Positions 20,262 to 30,156 of a stretch of 64,000 bases of DNA are shown piece after piece; the first letter of the stretch is position 1, and each line of letters starts with the position of its first letter. The DNA is from Agaricus subrufescens (taxonomy: Eukaryota > Basidiomycota > Agaricomycetes > Agaricales > Agaricaceae). The position numbers and the translations under genes were made by a program. The notes below the pieces were generated by a model that saw nothing but the letters and a program-made list of their open reading frames with translations, made no database searches and had not been told where the DNA came from. The stretch is taken from positions 1,364,001-1,428,000 of the forward strand of contig CM057066.1 of NCBI GenBank assembly GCA_029945375.1, read 5' to 3'.

Positions 20262-23129
20262 TTTTTTTTTTTTTTTGTATCAATGGCACCTCTCAGTGGA
20301 CCTTCTATTCAAGTAGCTATAAGGACATCCAGGTAGATAATCTGGGCACACTACAAGAATACAGCAGCCATGACACATTGCCAAAGAAAAGGAAAAACAT
20401 TAAGCCTCTAACAACATGATTAAGAGAAACACATATCCGGTGGAAAGTACATCGCCTCAAGGAGAGAAAAGAAAAAACAAACACATAAAGGAAAATGAAA
20501 TGATAAGTCCAAAAGAAAAGCGAGTGAAGCAAGCTGTGGCTCTAACTAACACATATCACCTACATTCAGACTTGGATACAGCCCCGATTTTCAAGACAGG
20601 CTGGTTTGTGATTGCGGACAGAATGGCAAAGGAAAGTGGTGGGTGCCAACAGCGCACACTCCCGAAATAAGGAATGACTCTTACTACTTCTTCGATGGGA
20701 ACTGGCGCCTAAGCCAATCCCAATCGAAGCAATTATTCCAGAACAGACACAAAGTGTCCATGCTGGAGTGCACTGAATTCTTCTTCTTTGCTGCAGAGCA
20801 GTTGGCGCAATGGTGGTTGTCCGGATTCCTCTTCATCGCTATGGATGCCTGAACATGTGAGTTGGCCGAGTGTGGACCTGCGCAGTGAGGACAGCATATG
20901 CCCTTGGAGCGGCATACATCAGTGTGGTGGCCCCACCTCTGGCACTAAGTGCAGAGAGCAGAGCTGGGCCACGGGGCAGCACTGCAGATTTGACAGTTGC
21001 GCCCACCAATAAAGACGTGCTTACCAATGAAGTCACGAGCCGTATGGCCCAAGATGGAGTCTGCGATATCAACCCAAGCAATGCAGGTGTCGGACTTACG
21101 TGATGTCCACATGAAGCAGACGGCATGCTTGATGTGAGCAGATAAAGGTTTACCCATGGGAGAATTGTGCAGTGCAACGGTGAATGCCTCACGCTGTGCT
21201 TGGATCCAGTTGGTGGGGGAAGCCAGAATGAGCAGTACGTCCAGAACCTTGAGGTAGGATGTGGATGTAGGGGTGGTGGACTGGAGTGGGACGAGTCCGT
21301 TGGGGTCAACGAGGCAGCGTACATGCCTAAGCACGCATGCAGATTCGGGTTTGGAGAGTACCCAGGAGGCGGCAATAAAGATGCCAGAAGCCAAGTCAAT
21401 GGAAGATTCTAGAATGACCTCGGACTTGAGGTCATCCTTGAGGTGTTGGTTGCACTCCTGGAGGACTTCAGGAGTGATATTACTGTACAAATACGACCTT
21501 ATGTTCACTGTCATTTATGTAAGTATGACAGCTGTCATACGGTGCCTAGATCACTGACCTTGACAGCTGATTACATGATGTTCACAGGTACTTAGCTTGT
21601 GTGATGACAGGGCGTTCACTGCTGTTCACAAGCGGATCAGCAGGTTATGAGTGTCATTCAAGCTTGCAATGTCTGGAGCAATGGTAGACAGACGTAGACA
21701 CTTAGTTGAATAGAAAACTTGTTTTTGCTCTCTACCATTCAAACAATGCAAGTTGATGATGGCAAAGAAATGGACAACAGGTTCAAGATTTCCTATGAAA
21801 TATGCCAAAGAATAGTGCCCAGCCCGGCTCTATTAATCCCCAGTCTCCTTCAATGGACTCTTCCTCCAATCAATAATAACGTTAATTTCGTTGTTATTAG
21901 TTGGCACACAAAAAAAGAAAAAAAATCTAGTTTGAGCAACCATGTTTCCTTTTTTAGATATATTTTTCCTTTTTGGGATATGTCCGACCAATTGGGTGCA
22001 GGTTCACGCCCCCTCTGGCATGATTACATGAACCATTTTTAGTTCAAAAATTGGGCTGATTACTGATTACATGAACATAAGGTCGTATTCATACAGTAAT
22101 AGCACAGATTTGAGATCCGGCTGGTGGATGGATAAGGACCCCACGGCACGAAGCACTGTGGCTGGTGTGCTTGCCCTTGTGTGTGGGAGCATGGCGGGAC
22201 ACAGCAGGGGCAAAGGAGGGAGCCGGGGCCTTAGGAAGAGAGGGGATGGGGGCCAGCTTGGCTTTGAGATTGCTCTTGGAAGGTGCTCAAACAGCTGCAG
22301 GCGCAGCCGGGGCATGCTTTCCAGAAGCAGCTTGCTTGGGTGTGGACCCAGGTGACTGGATCCGAACACGTTTCGGGACCAGAGTGGCTACCTCGTCCTT
22401 GGTCATTGGGGACCGAGGGCAACTTGAGGGAATGACTGGGGTCAAAGGGGGGAGGGGAGTGGTGGGCTTGACCGGGGAGGGGGGCAGTGGTCCAGCCTGA
22501 GCAATTAGCATTGCGAGCATGACCTCGAAAGAGGTGTGGCCCGCCATGTTCTGGAACTCTAAGTTCTTGTGAGCGCTACTTCACAAGATAATGAAAATGA
22601 GACGAAGAAGCTTGCCAGCATAGCCAACAAAGTTCTCGTCGGGGGAGGTGGCTTGCATGATGTCGGTGGCCGTTGACAGCATGTTAGCCAGGTGATGCTT
22701 CTTCCCAGGCACCTGAGAGGGCAAGTAGATTGAAGCGGCATGAGAGGCAGTGGAGAGCACTGGCAAATTGAGGAGATTCGTCAGGTGTTCTGGTGTCATT
22801 CCCCTGCCCTGGCAAGAGGACGAGGGGGTGGGGGTTACTGGGGTGGTAGGGAGTGGGGGGTCATCATGAGCAATGGCCTTCCTGAATTTTGCACGCATCT
22901 TCTCAGCACATGTCTTTGGCTTGGGCGGTGGGTCGTCCTCGGCCATTAAACAAGATGTGGACTCCTTGGCCTCCGCGAGAAGGCATTTGAAGTCCATATC
23001 AGAGACAGCAGGGGCAGTGTCTTCAAACCAGTCGCCAGACATGTCCATATCACTGCGTTTATTACTACTCATAGCTCTTACACTGAGGCTTCCAAAAGAG
23101 GAAGGTAGTGGTTTGAGTTCAAGAAGTGA
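20262..23129 (-). mobile_element. Type D ORF1-only LINE, full length, carrying a MITE
   Basis: The element is flanked by the perfect 15-bp duplication TGCTCCCTGTGACTC (20247-20261 and 23130-23144). Without the MITE it measures about 2252 bp. ORF1 starts near 23078 (MSSNKRSDMDMSGDWFEDTAP) and covers 22581-23100, 22287-22547 and 20733-21514 in shifted frames. The knuckle region is present at 20780-20950. Poly(A) and tail are on the left. It is inactive but structurally complete, and contains only ORF1. Confidence 0.9.
21483..22096. mobile_element. TA-inserting MITE, copy 2 (614 bp)
   Basis: It is inserted in type D ORF1 with TA duplicated (21481-21482 and 22097-22098); removing it restores gatattaatagcac of intact ORF1. 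Its inverted ends match copy 1 at 12447-13048. There is no coding capacity. The TA target and CTGTAC ends suggest Tc1/mariner-type mobilisation, although the ends do not match the Tc1 element at 6514. Confidence 0.92.
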
Positions 23130-23144
23130 TGCTCCCTGTGACTC

Positions 23145-23991
23145 CTCCCACTGCTGGAGTGCCTCCTGAGCCTCCCAGAGTGCCACGTTGCACTGGACGC
23201 ATTTGGAAGCCCCTGGTGACTGGTGGAAGGTCAGGCAACCTAACCTGCCTCACAGAGACCCAGAAGACGACAACAAGGCTGCTCTTTCAGCTGATACTGA
23301 CTTCTATGAGGTCGAGTTTGCTGGGGCTGTTTCTACAGCTGATCCTTGCAATTACAGGCTGGCTATGCAGTCCCCTGACAGGGAACACTGGGTCGATGCT
23401 TGTAACACCAAGATATTCAATCTTGAGGCTAACAGGACTTGGGAGCTCACTGAGCTGCCTCCTGGTAAGAAGGTAGTCAACTCTGGCTGGGTTTTCAAGG
23501 TCAAAAGGCATGCCAATGGCTCTATTGAGCACTATAGGGCTCACCTTGTTGCCTGGATTTGATTACACTGAGGTCTTTGCCCCTACATTTCATCCTGCTT
23601 CTCTGAGACTCATTATAGCTCTGGCTGCTAGAGAGGGCTACAAAATGCACTCTGTTGACATCTCCTCTGCCTTCACTTATGGGGAACTCGAGGAGGAGAT
23701 CTACATGAGGCAACAAGAGGGCTATCATACTGGGGGACCTAATATGGTCTTCAGGCTCCGAAAATTGCTCTATGGCCTTAAGCAGGCTGCCAGACAGTGG
23801 AGTAAAAAGCTCCGAGGTGTTCTAGAGGGTATTGGCTACTCCAGACATCAGCAAAAGGTTTGGCTACTTGAAGCTACTTGAAGCTACTTGAGGGCTACTT
23901 GAAAATTCTCAAGTAGCCCTCAAGTAACTTCAAGTAGCTTCAAGTAGCCAAACCTTTTGCTGATGCCGACTTTGCTCCAACAACTCCATCT
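23145..23991 (+). pseudogene. Copia pol fragment: linker to RT, disrupted
   Basis: It reads from VPPEPPRVP through ADPCNYRLAMQSPDREHWVD, then RT (DISSAFTYGELEEEIYMRQ; LYGLKQAARQWSKKLRGVLE). A deletion near 23545 joins VAWI to FDYTEVFAP and shifts the frame. A palindromic element interrupts it at 23846-23965, before the catalytic FIDD box. A copia1 LTR follows at 23992, so this copy is truncated. Confidence 0.8.
23846..23965. repeat. Palindromic foldback element, copy 3
   Basis: The 120-bp inverted repeat has arms CATCAGCAAAAGGTTTGGCT and its complement, with only a few mismatches and a short AT-rich centre. It sits inside copia RT. CAGAC on the left and CCGAC on the right may be a degenerate 5-bp duplication of the target. 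Confidence 0.88.
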
Positions 23992-24289
23992 TGTTAGACT
24001 GCCCTAGCAGTCTTGTGTTAGAGTGCCCCAACAGTCTTGTATATGGACTTAGAGATGGTATGACTTTCTGATCATGTGATATATTAGTAAGCACATGTTG
24101 AACTTGTCTGTGAATGCTCTAGAAGCCTTTAGCTTCTTAGACTTGTTCACAGGTGAGTATAGAGTTCTGTATATTCATAGTTAGCTTCTTAGACTTGTTC
24201 ACAGGATTGCTAAATCAATTCTTATCCGATTCACTCATGACTACCACTGTTAGAACCGTCTCCGCACGCACTACGTTCTACCTCTGACA
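23992..24289 (+). repeat. Copia1 LTR (298 bp)
   Basis: It starts TGTTAGACTGCC and ends CCTCTGACA. The first 48 bp are two tandem 24-bp copies of TGTTAGASTGCCCYARCAGT-type sequence, followed by two GCTTCTTAGACTTGTTCACAG repeats. The primer-binding site and gag follow, so it is a 5' LTR. Confidence 0.92.
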
Positions 24290-24301
24290 GGTTATGGGCC
24301 C
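24290..24301 (+). promoter_or_regulatory. Copia primer-binding site
   Basis: GGTTATGGGCCC directly follows the LTR. Its complement matches the anticodon stem-loop of initiator tRNA-Met (GGGCUCAUAACC) except for one G-U pair, the half-tRNA priming seen in copia and Ty5. Identical sites are at 27499, 30089, 36481, 57677 and, on the minus strand, 49236-49247. Confidence 0.75.
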
Positions 24302-24412
24302 CAGCTTCTAACTACTGGAAAAATGATTTTTCATTCACAACTTCATTCATTCTCCTCTCCTTCTCTACTTCCTTAAATCTATTTCCCTTCCCCTGCTCTC
24401 AAATCAACTCCG

Positions 24413-24901
24413 ATGGCTTCCGGATTGCCAACATTTGCAAAACTCAATGCAGAGAACTATACGACATGGTCTGGAGAGATGGAGGCGTGGCTGCAAGCTT
24501 CTGGGATATGGAGAATTATCTCTGGCAAGCAGAAGTCCCCCACTGTCTCCTCTACTGTTACCCAGGCTGAAGCGGATGCTCTGGATGCTTTTGAGGCTCG
24601 TTGTGACAAGGCTGCTGGCTGGCTATTCTTGATGGTTGAAGAGGAGCAGAGGGTGCACTTTAATGGCATCCAGGATGACCCTGTGAAGATGTGGGAGGCT
24701 CTGGAGGCTGTACACAGGCAGAAGAAGGCTGGAATGCGATTTAATGCTTATGATGAGCTGTTCAGCATCCGAAAACTTGAGGAGGAGTCTCTCCAATTGC
24801 TTATCAACAGGGTAGAAGGCTGCAAACATCGAATTAAAGAGCTCAGACCCACTTCCTTCACCCTGGAGATGCTAGATGATGAGCTGGCATCTATGGCCCT
24901 G
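24413..24901 (+). pseudogene. Copia1 Gag, N-terminal part
   Basis: The frame MASGLPTFAKLNAENYTTWSG starts 123 bp after the LTR and matches the intact copia1 Gag at 47468-49123 for about 163 residues (UBN2/copia gag type). It stops at MLDDELASMAL, where the poly(T) of a type C element begins. The rest of this copia is not found in register downstream. Confidence 0.88.
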
Positions 24902-26077
24902 TTTTTTTTTTTTTTTTTTGTAATCAACGGCACCTCTTGGTGGACCTTCTATTAATGTAGCTATACGACATCTGGTTAGATACTCTGGGCTTACTACACT
25001 AATAAGGATGCCATAACACATATCCTAGTGCAGCTGCTAAATGCATACATGGAGTCAAACTATACATGGGCGGGGGAGAAACTGTATCTGCACAACGAGG
25101 TCAAGCGCATATGAGAGAGAAAAAAACAAAACATATGACGAGAAAATGGTGAAATGAATCCTACCCCAAGCCATGATGAGCCTTAGCTCAAGCCAACATC
25201 CCAAGGGGTCTCCACCCCATATACACTGGCCTCCGACCAGCGGCCTCCAAAGTGAATGATTAAAGCGAAGGAAAATGGTGGGCATGTTTACTACAGCTCC
25301 CAAAAGCGACCATGACAGCCTCTTACTTCTTCGATAGGAACTGGCATTGAATCCAGTCCTGGTCAAAGTGATTGTCCCAGAACAGACAGGACTTGTCCAT
25401 CGTGGAGTGTGCGGTCTTGTTCTTCTTGGCAGTGGAACAGTTAGTGCAGTGGCAGTCATCAGGATTCTTCTTCATCGCGATCACAGCCTGAATGTGGGAC
25501 TCCGCAGAGTGTGGTCCTGTGCAGTGTGGGCATCAGATACCTTTAGATTGGCATACCTCAGCATGGTGGCCCCAACGCTGGCAACGAGTGCACAGCGCAG
25601 AGCCGGGCCAGGGTGCAGCGCCCCGGATCTGACAATTCTGCCTGCCTATGAGGATGTGCTTACCAATGTAGTCGCAGGCTGTGCGGCCCGAGACGGAATC
25701 TGAAATATCAAGCCAAGCGACACAAGTGTCAGCATGGTGTGACGTCCTCATAAAGCAGATGGTGTGCTTGAGGTGATGTGACAGAGCGTGACCTACAGGG
25801 GAGTTGTGCATGGTGACAGTGAAGGCGTTGCGTTGTGCATGAATCCAGGTGGCAGGTGGGGCCGGAACGAGTGGTACATCGATAATCTTCAGATACGATG
25901 TGGAAGAAGGGGTGACAGCCTGGAGCGGGACAAGGCCATTGGGGTCAACGAGGCAGCAGACATGCCTAAGAACGCACACAGACTTGGGGTGGGAGAGGAC
26001 TCAGGAAGCGGCAATAAAGATGCTGGTAGCTGTGTCTGACAAAGATTCTAGAACGACCTCAGCCTTGAGGTTGTCCT
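24902..26077 (-). mobile_element. Type C ORF1-only LINE, 5'-truncated
   Basis: From poly(T) at 24902 it includes the 3' UTR and the ORF1 C-terminal half (25533-25979: RRM-like region and CTRCQRWGHHAEVC). The last knuckle at 25400-25450 is frame-shifted. The 5' part is cut near 26077, where copia1 3' sequence begins without a TSD. CpG loss is intermediate. Confidence 0.75.
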
Positions 26078-26268
26078 TTAGGCTGGGGCAGTCTAACACA
26101 CCCCCTTGATCCAACCAGTCCATACTAAGCTCCAAGTCCTAACAATGGCACAGCAAAGTCAACAACTTTCCTTGATACAGCCTTGGTTAGGATGTCTGCA
26201 ACTTGCTGGTCAGTAGATACATAGAGAGGATCGATGACTCCATCTTCTACAGCCTTGCAGAGCCAATA
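26078..26268 (-). mobile_element. Copia1 3' tip: LTR end and RNase H end
   Basis: The plus strand shows the LTR tip GGGCAGTCTAACA, the polypurine complement CACCCCCTTG, and the last about 50 codons of copia1 pol on the minus strand. It stops abruptly at gagccaataaaa, where copia1 would continue with RNase H. Confidence 0.8.
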
Positions 26269-26518
26269 AAATGTCAGGTGATGACAGGTCAAGTTATCTG
26301 ACAGCTTTGGAGCTCTGAGTTCTCACGAAAAACTGCCTAGTGCCCCAGCCCCTGGAGTGGGCCTGCAGTAGTGAGTTCCAACTCTAGGCCTATGGTACAT
26401 ATATATAATATCCTAGCTCCTATAATACCAAGACCATGTAGCTCAGTGGTTAGAGCTCCCTGGTGCAATTGGGGTGGTCCCAGGTTCAAACCCTGGTGTG
26501 GTCACTTTTCCATCCTAA
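26269..26518. other. Non-transposon insert between copia fragments, containing a tRNA gene
   Basis: About 250 bp replace roughly 490 bp of copia1 (the part equivalent to 40315-40800). The left 160 bp match nothing else in the window. A TATA-like CATATATATAATAT (26398-26411) lies about 25 bp upstream of the tRNA-like gene, and CTTTTCC follows it. Confidence 0.6.
26432..26504 (+). tRNA. tRNA-Cys(GCA)-like gene
   Basis: The 73-nt sequence folds as a cloverleaf. The acceptor GACCATG pairs with TGTGGTC (two G-U). The D arm is GCTC/GAGC with GG in the loop, the anticodon stem CCCTG/TGGGG has two G-U pairs, and the loop GTGCAAT has T33 and anticodon GCA. The T arm is CCAGG-TTCAAAC-CCTGG. Internal A box (TAGCTCAGTGGTTAG) and B box (GGTTCAAACCC) are present, and TTTT 2 nt downstream can terminate Pol III. 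The weak anticodon stem and A73 leave a pseudogene or tRNA-derived repeat possible. Confidence 0.62.
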
Positions 26519-27181
26519 TAGCCAGATACTGCAGGGCACCTACAGCAAAGAGATAGGGAACAGACTTCATCTCAGCTTGCTCCTCAAGTGAGGGAACAAT
26601 GTCCAAGAGCTGAGAGCCAGGAGGTAGAGGGGTGGAAAGGGAGTTAGAATTGTCCATATTGAACCGTTCTAGGAGCTCCTTGATGTAGTGCTCTTGGGAG
26701 AGGGAGATGGAACACTTAGAGCAATCCTGCTTCACCTGAATGCCCAGCAGAAGTGTGGTAGAGCCTAGATCTCGCAGTTTGAAGTGCCGAGACAGCTCTG
26801 AGACAGCAGAGGCCATGGCTGCATCACTTTTAGAGACTAGGGTAATGTCATCAATGAAGACTGGTACAATGACCTTAATGTCTCCCTTGGAATAGATGTA
26901 AATGGAGTTGTCGGAGCGAAGTCTAGAGTAGCCAATACCCTCTAGAACACCTCGGAGCTTCTTACTCCACTGTCTGGCAGCCTGCTTAAGGCCATAGAGC
27001 AATTTTCGGAGCCTGAAGACCATATTAGGGCCCCCAGTGTGATAGCCCTCTGGTTGCCTCATGTAGATCTCCTCCTCAAGTTCCCCATAAGTGAAGGCAG
27101 AGGAGATGTCAACGGAACGCATTTTGTAGCCTTCTCTAGCAGCCAGAGCTATAATGAGTCTCAGAGAGGCAGGACAAAATG
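26519..27181 (-). pseudogene. Copia RT fragment
   Basis: The minus strand encodes FCPASLRLIIALAAREGYKMR, the RT body with FIDDITLVSKSD, and on to AEMKSVPYLFAVGALQYLA. It is a continuous RT frame cut at both ends, on the right by a copia2 LTR and on the left by the tRNA insert. Confidence 0.88.
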
Positions 27182-27498
27182 TGTTAGAATGCCCCAAGCA
27201 TTCAGTTATTAGAGTGACTGGACAATTTGTTTTGTGAATATCTCGACTTAGAGTAAAGCGGACAGTTCCGCTCACATGATAGATTAGTCAGTGCATGTTG
27301 AACTTGCCTGTGGACGACTTAGAAGTCTTTAGCTTCTTATACTTGTCCACAGGTGAGCAATCTCTTTGTATTGTTGTTATAGCTTCTTATACTTGTCCAC
27401 AGATTAACTGTGCTAATACTAGCTCATTTCTCATCTGATCCGCTCGATACTAGCATCATTAGGATTGCCACTGTGAACTCTACATTCCACTTCCAACA
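27182..27498 (+). repeat. Copia2 LTR (317 bp)
   Basis: It starts TGTTAGAATGCCCC and ends TTCCAACA, followed by the GGTTATGGGCCC primer site (27499-27510) and 40 bp of leader before a LINE insertion. It is a 5' LTR of a copia2 copy whose coding part is missing here. Confidence 0.9.
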
Positions 27499-27548
27499 GG
27501 TTATGGGCCCTGGCTTCTAATGACCTACAAATCGACTTTTCATTCTTC

Positions 27549-29814
27549 AACCATCTTTTTTTTTTTTATCAACGGCACCTCTCGGTGGACCTTCTATTCA
27601 AGTAGCTATACGACATCTGAGTAGATAATCCGGGCATACTACAAGAATAAGGATGCCATGATGCGTATCCAAGATGAAAACATTAAGCCCCAAACAACAA
27701 AATTTTTACGTATCTGGCGGAAAAAACATCACCTCGAGGAGAGAAAAGAAAAAACAAATCATAAAGGAAAAGAAATGATAGGTCCATACATAATAAGGTG
27801 AGCAAAGCGAGCCATGGCTCAAACAAACACATATCACCTACATATAGACTTGGATACAGCCCCGATTTTCAGATGAGCCAGTTTGCAATCGCGGACAAGA
27901 TGGCGAAGGAAAGTGATGGGTACCAACAGCGCGCGCTCCCGAAATAGGTCGTGACTCCTACTACTTCTTGGATGGGAACTGGCAGCGTAGCCAATCCCAA
28001 TCAAAGTGATTATTCCAGAACGGACACAAAGTGTCCGTTGTGGAGTGCGCCGAATTCTTCTTCTTCGCTGCAGAGCAGTTGGCGCAGTGGCGGTTATCCA
28101 GATTCCTCTTCATCGCTATGGATGCCTGGATATGCAAGTCAGCCGAGTGCGGGCCCACGCAGTGATGACAGTGTAGCATCAGCAAAAGGTGCGACGAGCT
28201 GATTGAAAAGACTTCGGCGCTACTGAAAATTTCGCAGCTTCCTCAAGTAGCTTCAAGTAGTTTCAAGTTTGAATCCTTTGTCACGCCATGCCCTTGAGCA
28301 GACATCAGCATGGTGGCCCCACCTCTGGCACCGAGTGCAGAGGGCAGAGCCAGGCCGCGGGGCAGCACTGCAGACTTGACAGTTGCGCCCGCCAATAAAG
28401 ATGTGCTTACCAATGTAGTCCCGGGCCATGCGGCCAGAGACGGAGTCTGCAATGTCGACCCAAGCGATACAAGTGTCGGACTTACGTGATGTCCACATGA
28501 AATGGACGGCGTGCTTGATGTGAGTGGATAAAGGTTTACCCACAGGAGAGTTGTGCAATGCAACGGTGAACGCCTCATGCTGCGCTTGGATCCAGGTGGC
28601 GGGGGTGGCTGGAATGAGTGGTATGTCCAGGATCTTGAGATAGGACATGGAGGTGGGAGTGGCGGACTGGAGGGGAACAAGTCCATTGGGGTCGATGAGG
28701 CGGCACACATGCCTAAGCATGCATGCAGATTCAGGTTTAGAAAGTACCTGGGAGGCGGCAATAAAAATGCCGGAAGCCGAGTCCACAGAAGATTCGAGAA
28801 TGACCTCGGACTTGAGGTCATCCCTGAGATGTCGGTTGCACTCCCGGAGGATCTCGGGAGTGATATTAATGGCATGGATTGAAGATCTGGCCGGTGGGTG
28901 GATGAGGACACCACAGCACGAAGTGCCGTGGCTGGTGTGCTTGCCCTTGTGCGCAGGAACGTGGCGGGACACAGCAGGGGCAGAAGAGGGAGCCAGGGAC
29001 TTAGGAAGAGAGGGGACAGGGGCCGGCTTTGCCTTGAGATTGCTCTTGGAAGGTGCTCGAACAGCTGCGGAAGCAGCTGGGGCACGCTTTCCAGAAGCGG
29101 CTTGCTTGGGTGTGGACCCAGGTGATTGGATCTGGACTTTTTTCGGGACCGGGGTAGCTACCTCGCCCTCAGCCATCGGGGACTGGGGGCGACTAGAGGG
29201 AACAACCAGGGTGGAAGGGAGGAAGAGAGGGGTGGTGGGCTTGACTGGGGAAGGGGGTGGTGGTCCAGCTTGAGTGATGAGCATGGCCAGTGCAACTTCA
29301 AACGAGTTGTTACCAGTCATGTTTTGGAATTCGAGATTCTTGTGGGCACCACTCCGCAAGATGATGAAGATAAGGTGGAGAAGTTCGCCGGCATAGCCAA
29401 TGAAATTCTCGTTGGGGGAGGTGGTCTGCACAATGTCAGCGGCCGTCGACAGCATGTTGGCCAGGCAATGCTTCTTTCCAGGCACCTGGGAGGGCAAGTA
29501 GATTGAAGCAGCACGAGAGGCGGTAGAGAGTGCTGGCAAATTAAGGAGATTTGTCAGATGTTCTGGTGTCATTCCCCTGCCCTGGTGAGAGGACGAGGGG
29601 GTGGGGGTCACCAGGGTGGTGGGGAGTGGGGGGTCGTTGCGAGCGATGGCCTTTCTGAATTTTGCACGCATCTTCTCAGCGCGCATCTTTGGCTTGGGCG
29701 GTGGGCCGTCCTTGGCCATTATACAGGATGTGGACTCCTGCGCCTCCGTGAGAAGGCGCTCGAAGTCCGTATCAGAGACGGCGGGGGCAGTATCTTTGAA
29801 CCAGTTACCAGATG
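27549..29814 (-). mobile_element. Type D ORF1-only LINE, lacking the 5' tip
   Basis: Poly(T) starts at 27549 in the copia2 leader. Tail, 3' UTR and the last 75 ORF1 residues (27961-28185) precede a palindromic element. ORF1 then continues to TSGNWFKDTAPAVSD at about 29810, where a copia1 LTR cuts it off. About 510 residues are open from 28288 to 29814, the best preserved type D frame here, including the CTRCQRWGHHADVC knuckle. Confidence 0.85.
28177..28287. repeat. Divergent palindromic element, copy 4
   Basis: About 111 bp are inserted between gacagtgta and atgcccttga of type D ORF1. The left end CATCAGCAAAAGG and the right arm CTTCAAGTAG are family-like, but the left arm (GTGCGACGAGCTGATTG) no longer pairs well with the right. 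It may be a decayed copy or a relative with a different internal sequence. Confidence 0.6.
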
Positions 29815-30088
29815 TGTTAGAGTGCCCCAACAGTCTTGTGTATGGACTTAGAGATGGTACGACTTTCTGATCATGTGATATATTAGTAAGCACATGTTGA
29901 ACTTGTCTGTGAACGCTCTAGAAGCCTTTAGCTTCTTAGACTTGTTCACAGGTGAGTATAGAGTTCTTTATATTCATAGATAGCTTCTTAGACTTGTTCA
30001 CAGGATATCTCATTTAATTCTAATCCAATTCACTCGTGACTACCACCATTAGAACCGTCTCCGCACGCGCTACATTCTACGTCTGACA
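29815..30088 (+). repeat. Copia1 LTR lacking one 24-bp terminal repeat
   Basis: It starts TGTTAGAGTGCCCCAAC and ends GTCTGACA, followed by the primer-binding site at 30089. Other copia1 LTRs have an extra 24-bp copy of the start, so this one is the shorter form. A LINE poly(T) begins about 68 bp into the leader. Confidence 0.88.
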
Positions 30089-30156
30089 GGTTATGGGCCC
30101 CGGCTTCTAACTACTGGAAAAACGAGTTTTCATTCACCAACCTCACTCAATCTTCT

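Noticed and set aside
26269..26518. tRNA-derived SINE
   Set aside because: The tRNA lies at the right edge with no body or tail after it, only the Pol III terminator and copia; no second copy is in the window. Kept as a tRNA-like gene with doubt.
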